Positions 55,658 to 64,000 are shown, counted from the first letter of the stretch. The stretch: DNA of 64,000 bases from Aquincola tertiaricarbonis (GCF_023573145.1 NZ_CP097638.1:65638-129637); one strand, 5' to 3'. The notes: generated by a model from the sequence alone, not told the origin. Translations and numbers: made by a program.

Positions 55658-56317
55658 TCAGAGTTTGTCGACCACTTCAACTGACGCCACGAAATCGTCC
55701 GCGTTGGCCACCTGCCCAGCGGCTTCAAACAGCTGTCGAGCGTCCTCGTCCCACTGATGGTGCATTTGCTTCTCCAGCTTGTATTCGTCGAAGCGGCGGT
55801 AGACAAAAGGCAGTACTTCTTGATGCCAAATCAACTGCGGAACAGATGGATGGCTTCTCGCCAGACCAGAGTTGTGCCGATTGCCGAAACACACGATATG
55901 GATGACCAAGCTCTCGTCTTGCCATACGCCATGACCGTAGAGGGCTCTCGCAATCTCCTCGACCTGGCCGGCTGGTCGGAATCCACCGGCGCAGAGCACC
56001 TTCTGCATGTTCTGGCGTTCAGGGTCCGTCCATGGTCCATTCAAGCCGCACTGGCCCGTCTTCACCTCAGAAAGCACCACCATCGGTCTGCGACGTTCAG
56101 CCATGAACAGCGGGTGGTCTGGCATGGGCCGCCGTCGGTTCTCCGCACGAAACGGGAACCGCACGCCCAGCACATCAACGTCTGTCTGCTGCGGGTAGGC
56201 GCCGTCGTCCCGAGGTCCCTCGGGATGCACGATGAAGTTCGGGATAGTGAGAAAGCCGTTGAGCCGCAAGAACCAAAAGGCGAGGCGTTCGGAGGGGATG
56301 CGCATGAGCCACAGCAT
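55658..56317 (-). CDS. PD-(D/E)XK-like protein
   Basis: A 219-aa protein convergent with the membrane-protein gene. The N-terminal half shows IPSERLAFWFLRLNGFLTIP and NFIVHPEG, then DVDVLGVRFPFRAE and VVLSEVKTGQC. The D...ExK pair in beta-strand context is the core of PD-(D/E)XK nucleases (candidate D47 or D49 and E83-x-K85). The rest is not family-diagnostic. It may be a restriction or defence nuclease. The start at 56317 or 56305 is uncertain; neither has a strong ribosome-binding site. Confidence 0.6.
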   Translation of the reverse strand: MLWLMRIPSERLAFWFLRLNGFLTIPNFIVHPEGPRDDGAYPQQTDVDVLGVRFPFRAENRRRPMPDHPLFMAERRRPMVVLSEVKTGQCGLNGPWTDPERQNMQKVLCAGGFRPAGQVEEIARALYGHGVWQDESLVIHIVCFGNRHNSGLARSHPSVPQLIWHQEVLPFVYRRFDEYKLEKQMHHQWDEDARQLFEAAGQVANADDFVASVEVVDKL

Positions 56318-56811
56318 CCATGCCGTTGGTCCGGTGTGTCAACAGTCCTCGCACACCGCGTTGACCGCCGAACATCCCTTGCGTGACAACGCAGCGAGCA
56401 CTTAAAAAGTCCAATCGCCTCCACGCGGTCCGGACGGCCACTTCCGTCGGCAAAGCTTCCCGACAGGCCGCCCCAGGCCGGGTGACCGCTTCTGGAACCA
56501 GCGGCCGCTTAAATCTGCACCGACGGACGCCGAGATCCAAAATGGCCATCCACTACTTGCGCGACAAGCACTGAGTGCTGGATGCCAACTCGGGCGTGGG
56601 CTTCGCAAGATGCCGCACCCCTAGTGATCCGGCGAGGTGTATTTTCAGGTCACTTACTTGACGACCACCGGTGCTGGGGATTGTGGGGCGAGCTTGGTAC
56701 GGCGTCGTCATTGCGTGAACGCGCCCACGGACCGCGGCCACTCCAAGTCAACGAGCCGACCAGCAGCAGCCGCACGTGGCCCGCACCACCTGATCGGCAG
56801 CTGAAGCCCGA
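56318..56811. other. intergenic region between two nuclease-like genes
   Basis: About 494 bp. It holds short open frames on both strands (for example 56383-56574) with no family resemblance and no good ribosome-binding site. No clear promoter, hairpin or repeat was seen. It may be remnant DNA of an older gene. Confidence 0.35.
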
Positions 56812-57939
56812 CTATCTCGTATTGCCGACCTTCTTAGCGCCCTGGCGATTCCGACCCTCGCGCGTGGCAGCGACGGGCTCGTTCAGGTTGTAGAACTCAT
56901 GCAGCTTGGCTGCCAGAAGTTGCTTGTCGGGCAACTGGGTCTGGTATTGCGCGACGAGCGCAGGCGATAGCGATCGACTCAGCGCGTACTCCACCACCTC
57001 GCTGTCCTTGGAGGCGCACAGCAGCACCCCGATGGCTGGGTTCTCGTGCGGTTTGCGCACGTCACGGTCCAGCGCTTCCAGGTAGAAGTTCAGCTTGCCC
57101 AGGTGCTCGGGCTCGAAACGGTCCACCTTCAGTTCGATAGCTACCAGGCAGTTCAGGCCACGGTGGAAGAACAGCAGGTCGAGCGCGAAGTCGCGTCCGC
57201 CTACCTGCAGCGGGAACTCCGACCCCACGAAGCAAAAGTCGCGGCCGAGCTCAATCAGGAAGGTCTGAAGCCGGCCGAGCAAGCCGCGGTGCAGGTCGGC
57301 CTCAGTGTGGCCGGCTGGCAGTTCTAGAAACTCCAGCGCGTAGGAGTCCTTGAAAGCAGTGGCCGCCGACTCGCCGTGGATTTCTCTCACCGCTGGTGAG
57401 AGTTTTGCCGGCGCAAGCACCGCCTGCTCAAAGGCTCCCAGGCGGATCTGTCGCTCCAACTCGCGCTTGCCCCAGCGCTGCTGCACGGCCATGCGCAGGT
57501 AGAACTCGCGCTCCTCGGCACGCTTCGACTGGCCCAGGATGATGAGGTTGTGGGTCCAGGGCAAGGCTCTCACCAGTGGTGAGAGCTTTGGGGCGTCGCG
57601 GTAGGTCTCGAACAGCTGCCGCATGCGCCACAGGTTCTGGGCCGAGAAGCCACGCAGTCCCGGCTCCGTGCGTGCCAGGTGCTGCGCCAGACGGTCCACA
57701 ATGCCCTCGCCCCACTCAGCCGCTGCCAGCTTGCCGTTGATGTACTCGCCGATCTGCCAGTACAGGCCGACGAGCTCAGTATTCACAGCCTGGTGGGCGC
57801 GCTGGCGCGCAGCACGAATCAGATCCACCACTTCGCCAAACGCCGACTCAACGGGCACGTCCGCCGCCGCGCCCGAGCGCGAATCGCGATGCGCCACCGC
57901 GGTCTTCTTGGCCGTCTTGCGAATGCTCATGCCGGCCAT
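56812..57939 (-). CDS. DUF1016/YhcG-family PD-(D/E)XK nuclease
   Basis: A 375-aa protein. The N-terminal DUF1016 domain (about 30-170) reads VNTELVGLYWQIGEYINGKL, GFSAQNLWRMRQLFETY and WTHNLIILGQSKRAEEREFY. The C-terminal nuclease (about 215-345) reads GRDFALDLLFFHRGLNCLVA followed by IELKVDRFEPEHLGKLNFYL, giving the D...ExK active site. YhcG-type proteins are found in defence loci and on mobile elements, and related RpnC/RhuM contexts are known. Start 57939 or 57930. It ends with a basic tail. It stands alone on the minus strand, 91 bp after the next gene. Confidence 0.88.
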   Translation of the reverse strand: MAGMSIRKTAKKTAVAHRDSRSGAAADVPVESAFGEVVDLIRAARQRAHQAVNTELVGLYWQIGEYINGKLAAAEWGEGIVDRLAQHLARTEPGLRGFSAQNLWRMRQLFETYRDAPKLSPLVRALPWTHNLIILGQSKRAEEREFYLRMAVQQRWGKRELERQIRLGAFEQAVLAPAKLSPAVREIHGESAATAFKDSYALEFLELPAGHTEADLHRGLLGRLQTFLIELGRDFCFVGSEFPLQVGGRDFALDLLFFHRGLNCLVAIELKVDRFEPEHLGKLNFYLEALDRDVRKPHENPAIGVLLCASKDSEVVEYALSRSLSPALVAQYQTQLPDKQLLAAKLHEFYNLNEPVAATREGRNRQGAKKVGNTR

Positions 57940-58030
57940 TGTGCGTGAGGCCTGCCGGCGCGCCTCTCGACTTCGCACCCGCACTTTGAATCGCTGGACT
58001 TCTCGGAGCGGAGCGTCGAATGCCTCGGTC

Positions 58031-58612
58031 TCAGGCAGCGACGACGCGCCCGCCTCCTCGCTCGCGCGCCCAGGCCGCAGCCAGCCGCTGCGCCTTGACT
58101 ACCGCAGTTCCTGCGTCCAGGGCTGCGGCGATCCCCTTCCCTCCTACCGCCCCATGCTCGCGCAGCCAGAAGATCATCTTTTCGGATGCATCGAGATCGC
58201 CCAGCGCGCGGCACACGGTGGCCACGGCTTGGCGGTCCAGGGCCAAGAACGCTTGGGGGTAGAAAAGCCGATTGCCGATCTTCACGGCGAAGACCTCGCC
58301 CCGACCTGCTGCAGGCCTCAACGCCTGCCTAGTGAGGCCCCAGGCTCGTGCGAGTTGTTCACCAGGGACGACGAGCCCTTCCTTGACCCATTGCACCTTG
58401 GCTGCCTCCCCACGCGCGAGAGCGCCGGCCAGGCCGGTTGGAATCGGAGACCGGGCCACCTGCGATCGCAAGCCGCCGGCCAAGCTTGAGGCGAACCCGT
58501 GGCGGCTGACCGCCCTTCGAAGGCTCTCCAGGTCTTCGGTCAGTCGTCCTACGGCCGCTTCGAGCTGGGCGATGCGCCGAAGCAGTACAGCGGGGCTGGC
58601 GTTGGTTCCCAT
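58031..58612 (-). CDS. hypothetical DNA-binding-like protein, 193 aa
   Basis: A 193-aa protein. A short coiled coil (LLRRIAQLEAAVGRLTEDLE, about 10-40) is followed by LARGEAAKVQWVKEGLVVPG and LARAWGLTRQALRPAAGRGE, an HTH-like segment in which a regulator would choose its ligand DNA, then NRLFYPQAFLALDRQAVATV. The C-terminus (WLREHGAVGGKGIAAALDAG, VVKAQRLAAAWAR) faintly resembles Xre/MbcA-ParS antitoxin C-termini. It may regulate the DUF1016 gene downstream. Start ATG 58612 is chosen by the onset of the coiled coil. Confidence 0.55.
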   Translation of the reverse strand: MGTNASPAVLLRRIAQLEAAVGRLTEDLESLRRAVSRHGFASSLAGGLRSQVARSPIPTGLAGALARGEAAKVQWVKEGLVVPGEQLARAWGLTRQALRPAAGRGEVFAVKIGNRLFYPQAFLALDRQAVATVCRALGDLDASEKMIFWLREHGAVGGKGIAAALDAGTAVVKAQRLAAAWARERGGGRVVAA

Positions 58613-58814
58613 AGGGCGTCTTGCAGGCAAGAGCGATAGCAGAGAGAACGTAGCAATCGTAGCAAGCGGCGGTCTGAAGGCGGCAACCCCGAAGCGCAAC
58701 CGGTCCAAGACCGAGAGCTGCCGCGCTCCTTTGACGCGGCGCGGCTGCCTTTGGTCGGTTCATGCCCGATGAACATGCGCCGGCGTGGCGCGTTGTCTTT
58801 CCCTTCCAGCACCC

Positions 58815-58906
58815 TTGTTCCATACTCGATTCGCTTCGTGGCTTCCGGCCACAGCCGCCCTCTGAGGCGTTCCGGCACAGCCGGCGTTAGCGGTCGTGAC
58901 CCGCAC
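58815..58906 (+). promoter_or_regulatory. dispersed upstream repeat, family 2, copy b
   Basis: TTGTTCCATACT at 58815 and CGTTCCGGCACAGCCGGCGT at 58868, then TAGCGGTCGTGACCCGCAC to 58906. Block order, offset and total length equal those of copy a (48008-48099), while the sequence between the blocks differs. It lies 241 bp upstream of the methylase-helicase start. Confidence 0.7.
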
Positions 58907-59081
58907 GTAGATCCGCGCTGGGCCCTGCCCCGCCGCCGCTGCCTCTTCTGGCGGCGAGTCCCTCCGGTGCCCGCCTGACGGGCTGCCGCACCGAACCCCA
59001 GATCCGTTCGCATCGGCCGCTGCTTTTCAGGCAGTCCGGCTGGTCGACGCACGACCGCATGCCGCCTCAGCGGCCCGCGGA

Positions 59082-59116
59082 CCCCCTCCCACCGGGAGCT
59101 CACGCTCCCCAGGGGG
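59082..59116 (+). promoter_or_regulatory. leader hairpin before methylase-helicase gene
   Basis: Outer stem CCCCCT (59082-59087) with AGGGGG (59111-59116); inner stem GGGAGC (59094-59099), loop TCAC, GCTCCC (59104-59109). It ends 31 nt before ATG 59148, with GGAG (59139-59142) after it. This is the fourth member of the leader-hairpin set. Confidence 0.6.
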
Positions 59117-59147
59117 GCGTGTGCTCTCTCCACATCACGGAGATCAC

Positions 59148-61619
59148 ATGTCCCCATCCAGCCAGGGTGGCTACACCCTTTCCTTGCCGGGCTTCGACAA
59201 CGAAGCTGCTGCATACCCCGACCTGTTCGCTGAAGCTGCGGATGCCCCTGCCGCTGCGGTCGATGTTCAAGCGGTCGTGGAAGTGCAGGTCCCCAAGGCA
59301 TGGCGCCCCGCCATGTCCGCCGCGGCCCACACCGCGCAGTTGGTCGAGTGGCCGACTTGGGACGACGAAGCCCTCGCCCACATCGAAGGCCAGGCCACCA
59401 AGTTCGAGGCCAACGTTTCGGCCATCAACGCGCTCCGCTCGATCGAGAGCGAGGCCAGGCCGGCGAGCGCCAGCGAACGTCGCGCACTGCTGCGCTACAC
59501 CGGCTGGGGCGGCATCCCGGCGAGCTTCAACGACGAGGGCCGGGATCCAGCCTGGGTCGAGCGCGCCGGCCGCCTGCGCCAGTTGCTCTCGGCCGATGAC
59601 CACGACTCGGCACGGGCCTCGGTCAACAACAGCCACTACACCGATCCGATCGTCATCCACTGGATCTGGGCAGCCCTGCGCCGCCTGGGTTTCCAGGGCG
59701 GCAACATCCTCGAACCAAGCGCCGGCGTCGGGCACTTCCTGGGCTGCATGCCGGCCGACTTTGCTCAGCGCAGCCGCGTGACAGCGATCGAGTTGGACCG
59801 CATCTCTGGCCGCATCCTTCGCAGCCTCTACGGGGCATGTGGGGTTGATGTGCGGATCGGTGGCTTCGAGGCCGCGACCCTGGCCGAAGGAACCTACGAC
59901 CTCGTCCTGTCCAACGTCCCCTTCGGCCGCTACGGTGTGCTGGACAACCGCAACAGGCCTTACAGCCGAGCGAGCATCCACAACTGGTTCGTTGGCCGGG
60001 CGCTCGATGTGCTCCGCCCTGGCGGCCTGGTGTGCTTCATCACCTCGACCTACTTCCTGGACGAGAGCGATGCCGGCATGCGCGCACACGTGGCATCCGA
60101 GGCCGACCTGGTCACCGCATTCCGACTGCCCTCGGGCACGTTCGAGCGCATCGCATCGACCAGCGTGCAGGCCGACCTGGTCGTGCTCAGAAAGCGCGCG
60201 CCGGGAGAGGCGGCAGCCGCAGCCGAGTGGCTCGACCTGGACTACGTTCCCAAGACGATGCTCCGGGAAGGCTGCCACGAGCAGTACCTGCGGATCAACC
60301 GTTGGTTCGTGCGCCATCCGGAGCATGTGCTGGGTCGCATCGACCGGGTCAGCAACGGCTTCCAGGCCGTGCCGACGGCCATGCTCGATGGCGACCTCGA
60401 ATCCGCGCTGCTCGGCGCCCAGGCCCTGGTGCCCAAGGGCGCGTACAGCGTGCAACCCAAGGCTCCCGCCAGAACACCCCGGGACATCGTGCCGGCACCC
60501 GCTGGCACGCGGCCGGGCTCGCTCGTGGTCAGCGAAGGCCGCATCGGCATCGTCGAGGGCGATCACGTCGTGGACCTGCACGACGGCCTCAACGCCACGG
60601 TCCGGCAACGGATCGCCGGCATGGTGGACATCCGCGATCGGGCCCGCGCGTTGCTCAGCGCACAGCTGGGCGCCACGACGGATCAGGCGCTGATCGAACT
60701 GAGACGACGTCTGAACCAGAGCTACGACCGGTTCGTGGGCAAGCACGGCTACCTGTCCTCCCGTGCGAACGCCCTCGCCTTCCGGCGAGACCCGGACTAT
60801 CCGCTGCTCCTGTCCCTGGAGCACTACGACGAAGAGGAAGAAGTGGCCACCAAGGCCGCGATCTTCTCGAAGCGAACGGTCTCGCCCGTCCGCGAGGCCA
60901 CGGTCGCCGAGCATCCCGACGAGGCACTCGCCCTGTCGATGCAGTGGAAGGGCCGGGTCGATCCCGACTACATGGCCCGGCTGCTGCGGGCCACACCCGA
61001 AGACGCCGTGGCGGACTTGTCCGCGCGCGGCATGATCTACCTGAATCCCGAGGGCGACCGGTACGAGCCGGCCGACGAGTACCTATCCGGCAACGTGAAG
61101 CGCAAGCTGACCGTGGCCCTCGCAGCTGGCGACGCCTACAGGGCGAACGTGGCGGCACTAGAGAAGGTGATCCCCGAGGATCTGCCGCCAGGCGACATCG
61201 CGCTGCGACTGGGTGCGGTCTGGGTGCCGGCCGACGTGGTCGAGGCCTTCATCAAGGAGGTGCTCGGCCTGCAGGACACCGCCGTGCGCTACCTGGCGGT
61301 GGCCGGCACCTGGTCGGTGACCTTCAACGACTGGGCGGCCAGGCAGAGCGTTGCCTGCATCCAGGAGTACGGCACGCGACGCATGCACGCCATCGACCTC
61401 GTGCAGCACGCGCTGAACGTGCAGACACCCACGGTGCGCGACCCGCACCCCGAGAAGGACGGTGCCTACATCATCAACAAGGAAGAGACGCTCGCGGCGC
61501 GGGAGAAGCTCGGCTTGATCCGGGACCGCTTCGCGGCATGGACCTACGAGGACGCTCCGCGGCGCGAGCGGCTGTGCAGGATCTACAACGACCTGTTCGT
61601 GCGACGTGAAGTCGCGTAG
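59148..61619 (+). CDS. N6-adenine methylase/helicase (DarB-like) gene, 5' exon interrupted by group II intron
   Basis: The first 817 codons encode the N-terminal part of a very large plasmid/ICE protein. SAM motif I is ILEPSAGVGHF (187-197), motif IV is SNVPFG (255-260), with YTGWGGIPASF near 117 and a long linker to RLCRIYNDLF at 808-817. In homologues this continues into an SNF2-type helicase domain that is absent here. At 61599 a group II intron begins exactly between codons (phase 0), adding VRREVA and a stop. The protein probably methylates or protects element DNA. Full product requires intron splicing and the 3' exon beyond the window. Confidence 0.88.
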   Translation: MSPSSQGGYTLSLPGFDNEAAAYPDLFAEAADAPAAAVDVQAVVEVQVPKAWRPAMSAAAHTAQLVEWPTWDDEALAHIEGQATKFEANVSAINALRSIESEARPASASERRALLRYTGWGGIPASFNDEGRDPAWVERAGRLRQLLSADDHDSARASVNNSHYTDPIVIHWIWAALRRLGFQGGNILEPSAGVGHFLGCMPADFAQRSRVTAIELDRISGRILRSLYGACGVDVRIGGFEAATLAEGTYDLVLSNVPFGRYGVLDNRNRPYSRASIHNWFVGRALDVLRPGGLVCFITSTYFLDESDAGMRAHVASEADLVTAFRLPSGTFERIASTSVQADLVVLRKRAPGEAAAAAEWLDLDYVPKTMLREGCHEQYLRINRWFVRHPEHVLGRIDRVSNGFQAVPTAMLDGDLESALLGAQALVPKGAYSVQPKAPARTPRDIVPAPAGTRPGSLVVSEGRIGIVEGDHVVDLHDGLNATVRQRIAGMVDIRDRARALLSAQLGATTDQALIELRRRLNQSYDRFVGKHGYLSSRANALAFRRDPDYPLLLSLEHYDEEEEVATKAAIFSKRTVSPVREATVAEHPDEALALSMQWKGRVDPDYMARLLRATPEDAVADLSARGMIYLNPEGDRYEPADEYLSGNVKRKLTVALAAGDAYRANVAALEKVIPEDLPPGDIALRLGAVWVPADVVEAFIKEVLGLQDTAVRYLAVAGTWSVTFNDWAARQSVACIQEYGTRRMHAIDLVQHALNVQTPTVRDPHPEKDGAYIINKEETLAAREKLGLIRDRFAAWTYEDAPRRERLCRIYNDLFVRREVA

Positions 61620-62218
61620 TTGATTGTTCTACGGGAGAAATCTCGACAGAGAACCCGCCATTCCCCTGGCGGTAGCCTAGAGATGCAAGCATGGCTGGCA
61701 ACGGCTGTGTTTGAAGCCATCTCGACAATGTAGCCCACCCCGAAAGGGTGAAGCCGACCTCGCGAGAGGAAAGCGGAACTGCCAGCATCAGGCGGTAGGG
61801 AGCTAGGCTTGGAAGTATGGTGAACTCATGTGAATCGGCGATAAATCTCGTTACGTTGAACAAGCCAAAGATTGCTGACAGGCTTGAGCCAAATAGGCGA
61901 CGTGGGCGGTCCTGACGTTGAATTGTGGTCAGGCGGGGACAAAAGCGCTCACCGGGAAATAGCCGACACCTACCCTTCCAGTGTCAATTACGCGGAACAC
62001 GATAAGCCCGTACTCCCGCCCGACCGGGCAGGCCGACCGCAAGGAAAGCTGTTGGGAATGCGGGTATGGGATGCCGGAGAAAGCGAATGCCGTTCTGTAA
62101 TGGGACGGATAGGGGTTGAGGCGCAAGCCAACATCACTCCGCGCGAAAGCGAGCAGACTTTCGGCTGGTCTCTCTTTGCAAGAGAGTTTGATGAACCTTC
62201 CTAATGGAGGAAAAGCAA

Positions 62219-63886
62219 ATGACGACCATGCAAGTGGTTGGTGCAGCCTCCGGCTGCGAGGTAGCGTGGCACAGCATCGACTGGGCCGACGCGCACCAAA
62301 CGGTCAGAAGGCTGCAGATGCGTATTGCAAAGGCAGTTAGAGAGGGACGCTGGAGCAGGGTGAAATCTCTGCAATGGCTCCTGACGCACTCGTTTTATGG
62401 CAAAGCTCTTGCTGTGAAGCGAGTCACTGAGAACCAAGGCAAGAAGACGCCCGGTGTCGATGGGCAAACCTGGAGCACGCCGGAGTCGAAAGCTGAAGCT
62501 GTGTTGTCGCTCAAGCGGAAGGGCTACCAGCCCAAGCCCTTGAGTCGGGTATTCATTCCGAAGGCAAATGGAAAGATGCGTCCTTTGGGGATTCCAACGA
62601 TGAAGGACAGGGCCATGCAGGCGCTACACCTGCTTGCCCTGGAACCAGTCTCGGAGTCCACTGCTGATCCGAACTCCTACGGCTTCCGGCCGGAACGAGC
62701 AAGTAGAGATGCGGCTTTGCAGTGCTACATGGCACTTGCGAAGACGCGATCTGCGCAATGGGTCTTGGATGCAGATATCACCGGCTGCTTTGACAACATC
62801 AGCCATGACTGGCTACTCGCCAACATCCCGATGGACAAGGCGATGCTCAGGAAGTGGCTGAAATCCGGCTTTGTATGGAATGGCCAGTTGTTCCCAACCG
62901 AGGCAGGAACTCCGCAAGGAGGCATCATTTCCCCGACGTTGGCGAACATGACCTTGGATGGAATCGAGCGAATTCTGCGGGAGCGCTTCGGCGCTCCCGA
63001 GACCAGAGCGGCTTGGAAGAACAAGGTTCACTTGATCCGGTATGCAGATGACTTCGTGGTCACAGGCGCGACGAGAGAAACGCTGGACGAAGCGAAGCAG
63101 ATGATCGTGGAATTCCTGGCAGTGCGAGGTCTGACCTTATCGCCGGAGAAGACCAAGGTCGTGCATATCGAGGAAGGCTTTGATTTCCTCGGATGGAACG
63201 TGCGCAAGTACGATGGGAAATTCCTCATCAAGCCTGCGAAGAAGAACGTGCAAGCGTTCTTGCGGAAAGTCCGGGGCACGATCAATGAGGCCAAGACAGC
63301 GAAGCAGGAGACGGTGATAGCGAAACTCAACCCGGTCATTCGTGGGTGGGCAAACTATCACCGGAACCAGGTGGCAACGGACACCTTCAACAGGGTGGAC
63401 TCGCTCATCTGGCGATGGCTTTGGCGCTGGTCATGCCGCAGGCATCCGAACAAGAGGTCTGACTGGATAAAGGATCGTTACTTTATTCGTGAAGGACTTC
63501 GAGACTGGGTGTTCAGCACGACGGTAGTGGATGAAGATGGCCGCGAGAGGAAGGTGACATTGGCGAAGGCCGCTGACACCTCAATCAAGCGCTATACGAA
63601 GATCAAGGGTGAGGCACATCCATACGATCCCGCGTGGGAGCGATACTTCGAAGACAGGCTCGGCCTGTCTATGAAAGACAGCTTCAGGGGTCGCGGCCAA
63701 CTGCTTCATCTTTGGTACGCACAAGAGGGCGCATGCCCGGTCTGCAACGAGCGCATCACGAAGGAGACAGGTTGGCATGTCCACCACGTCCTTCCGAGGG
63801 CTCAAGGCGGAACGGATGCAATGCGAAACCTGGTGCTGCTGCATCCAAACTGTCACAGGCAAGTCCATAGCCGCGGTAAGAAGTGA
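62219..63886 (+). CDS. ltrA: group II intron reverse transcriptase/maturase with HNH endonuclease
   Basis: A 555-aa intron-encoded protein. RT fingers/palm lie at about 60-330 (FIPKANGKMRPLGIPTMKDR, WVLDADITGCFDNISHDWLL, AGTPQGGIISPTLANM, active site YADD at 275-278). The maturase/X domain lies at about 340-440 (GWANYHRNQVATDTFNRVD). The HNH endonuclease is at the C-terminus (CPVCNERI, HVHHVLPRAQGGTDAMRNLV, HPNCHRQVH). All catalytic residues appear present, so splicing and retrohoming should be possible. I chose ATG 62219 because GGAGG at 62206-62210 overlaps the alternative ATG at 62204. Confidence 0.95.
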   Translation: MTTMQVVGAASGCEVAWHSIDWADAHQTVRRLQMRIAKAVREGRWSRVKSLQWLLTHSFYGKALAVKRVTENQGKKTPGVDGQTWSTPESKAEAVLSLKRKGYQPKPLSRVFIPKANGKMRPLGIPTMKDRAMQALHLLALEPVSESTADPNSYGFRPERASRDAALQCYMALAKTRSAQWVLDADITGCFDNISHDWLLANIPMDKAMLRKWLKSGFVWNGQLFPTEAGTPQGGIISPTLANMTLDGIERILRERFGAPETRAAWKNKVHLIRYADDFVVTGATRETLDEAKQMIVEFLAVRGLTLSPEKTKVVHIEEGFDFLGWNVRKYDGKFLIKPAKKNVQAFLRKVRGTINEAKTAKQETVIAKLNPVIRGWANYHRNQVATDTFNRVDSLIWRWLWRWSCRRHPNKRSDWIKDRYFIREGLRDWVFSTTVVDEDGRERKVTLAKAADTSIKRYTKIKGEAHPYDPAWERYFEDRLGLSMKDSFRGRGQLLHLWYAQEGACPVCNERITKETGWHVHHVLPRAQGGTDAMRNLVLLHPNCHRQVHSRGKK

Positions 63887-63924
63887 ACTGCCGGCTCCGG
63901 TAAAACGGGGCTTTGACGAGGCTT

Positions 63925-63958
63925 GAGCCCGGTGCGGGGAAACTCGCACGCCGGGTTC
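63925..63958 (+). ncRNA. group II intron domain V
   Basis: Exactly 34 nt: GAGCCCGGTGCGGGGAAACT then CGCACGCCGGGTTC. It folds into the standard two-helix domain V with GAAA loop, an AGC catalytic triad at 63926-63928 and an internal bulge. It is the ribozyme active-site element. Confidence 0.92.
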
Positions 63959-64000
63959 TTAGGGGGGGATGGCGCAGCAATGCACTGTCCCTACCCGACA

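Larger units (their letters stand above)
58613..59147. other. long leader/promoter region of the methylase-helicase gene
   Basis: About 535 bp without a gene. It contains the family-2 repeat copy b (58815-58906) and the leader hairpin (59082-59116). Everything between looks non-coding. The organisation mirrors that upstream of ardB (47774-48307). Confidence 0.5.
61599..63999 (+). mobile_element. group II intron, apparently complete
   Basis: The 5' end GTGCGACG at 61599 fits the GUGYG consensus. About 600 nt of structured RNA (domains I-III, 61599-62200) precede the maturase ORF in domain IV. Domain V is at 63925-63958 and domain VI at about 63961-63999, with probable branch-point A63993 in CCCTACCC. 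The 3' end is most likely the AC at 63998-63999, one base before the window edge. Base composition is lower in GC than the flanking gene. Insertion is in phase 0 of the methylase-helicase gene. Confidence 0.88.

Noticed and set aside
56383..56574. Small 63-codon ORF
   Set aside because: Basic, low-information translation, no ribosome-binding site, no neighbour relation.
59100..60914. 604-codon minus-strand frame opposite the methylase-helicase gene
   Set aside because: Antisense of a gene with clear SAM-binding motifs.
60032..61609. 525-codon plus-strand frame overlapping the methylase-helicase gene
   Set aside because: Out-of-frame shadow with Arg/Gly-rich low-complexity translation.

Overview
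This 64 kb window is high-GC DNA from a Gram-negative, most likely a betaproteobacterium of the Burkholderiales. The evidence is the CzcI/CzcCBA and CusCBA gene arrangements, DUF4148 and DUF3703 proteins, a Tn21/Tn501-type TnpA, and integrative-element cargo of a kind common in Comamonadaceae. That taxonomic call is inference. No chromosomal housekeeping gene, tRNA, rRNA or CRISPR array was recognised, so the whole stretch reads as accessory DNA.

Region 1 (1-7886) is an arsenic operon, arsR(partial)-arsC-arsD-arsA-CBS protein-arsB, of visibly lower GC than what follows. It is followed by a Tn3-family tnpA and a perfect 38-bp Tn21/Tn501-type terminal repeat. No resolvase and no left end are in the window. 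Region 2 (7929-19826) is a copper/silver block: DUF2933 protein, CPx-ATPase with YHS and metal-binding domains, membrane hydrolase-like protein, Cys-rich exported protein, CusC-CusB-CusA, CusF and a patatin-like lipoprotein. Region 3 (20070-34096) is a divalent-metal block: czcI-czcC-exported protein-czcB-czcA and accessory exported proteins, a two-component system, a CadA-type ATPase with DUF3703 protein, a divergent CadR-type MerR regulator, and a YnfA-type membrane protein. Region 4 (34181-38415, minus strand) is a second arsenic operon, arsR-arsC-arsC-aqpS-arsD-arsA, with an aquaglyceroporin-type channel and no ArsB. Together the blocks encode inner-membrane ATPases, trans-envelope RND pumps, periplasmic chaperones and cognate regulators for As, Cu/Ag and Zn/Cd/Co-type ions.

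Region 5 (38757-64000) looks like part of an integrative or conjugative element. It carries a three-gene toxin-antitoxin-like operon, a hybrid histidine kinase, an atypical tyrosine recombinase preceded by a perfect 19-bp inverted repeat, a DUF1845-like protein, a DUF1173 protein, an HTH plus degenerate recombinase-fold protein, an ArdB-type antirestriction protein, and a large methylase/helicase gene. That last gene is interrupted in phase 0 by an apparently complete group II intron whose 3' end lies at the last bases of the window. Two families of dispersed non-coding repeats sit upstream of these genes, and four genes share a strong GC hairpin 23-34 nt before the start codon. These look like the element's own regulatory signals.

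Embedded in region 5 (50032-57939) is a probable defence island. It has a translationally coupled trio (sigma-like HTH protein, unknown 209-aa protein, and a 1107-aa fusion of M78 metallopeptidase, UvrD helicase and a Cas4/AddB-like Fe-S domain), a ubiquitin-like beta-grasp protein, a membrane protein, a PD-(D/E)XK-like protein and a DUF1016/YhcG nuclease. The trio is the best candidate here for an undescribed system.
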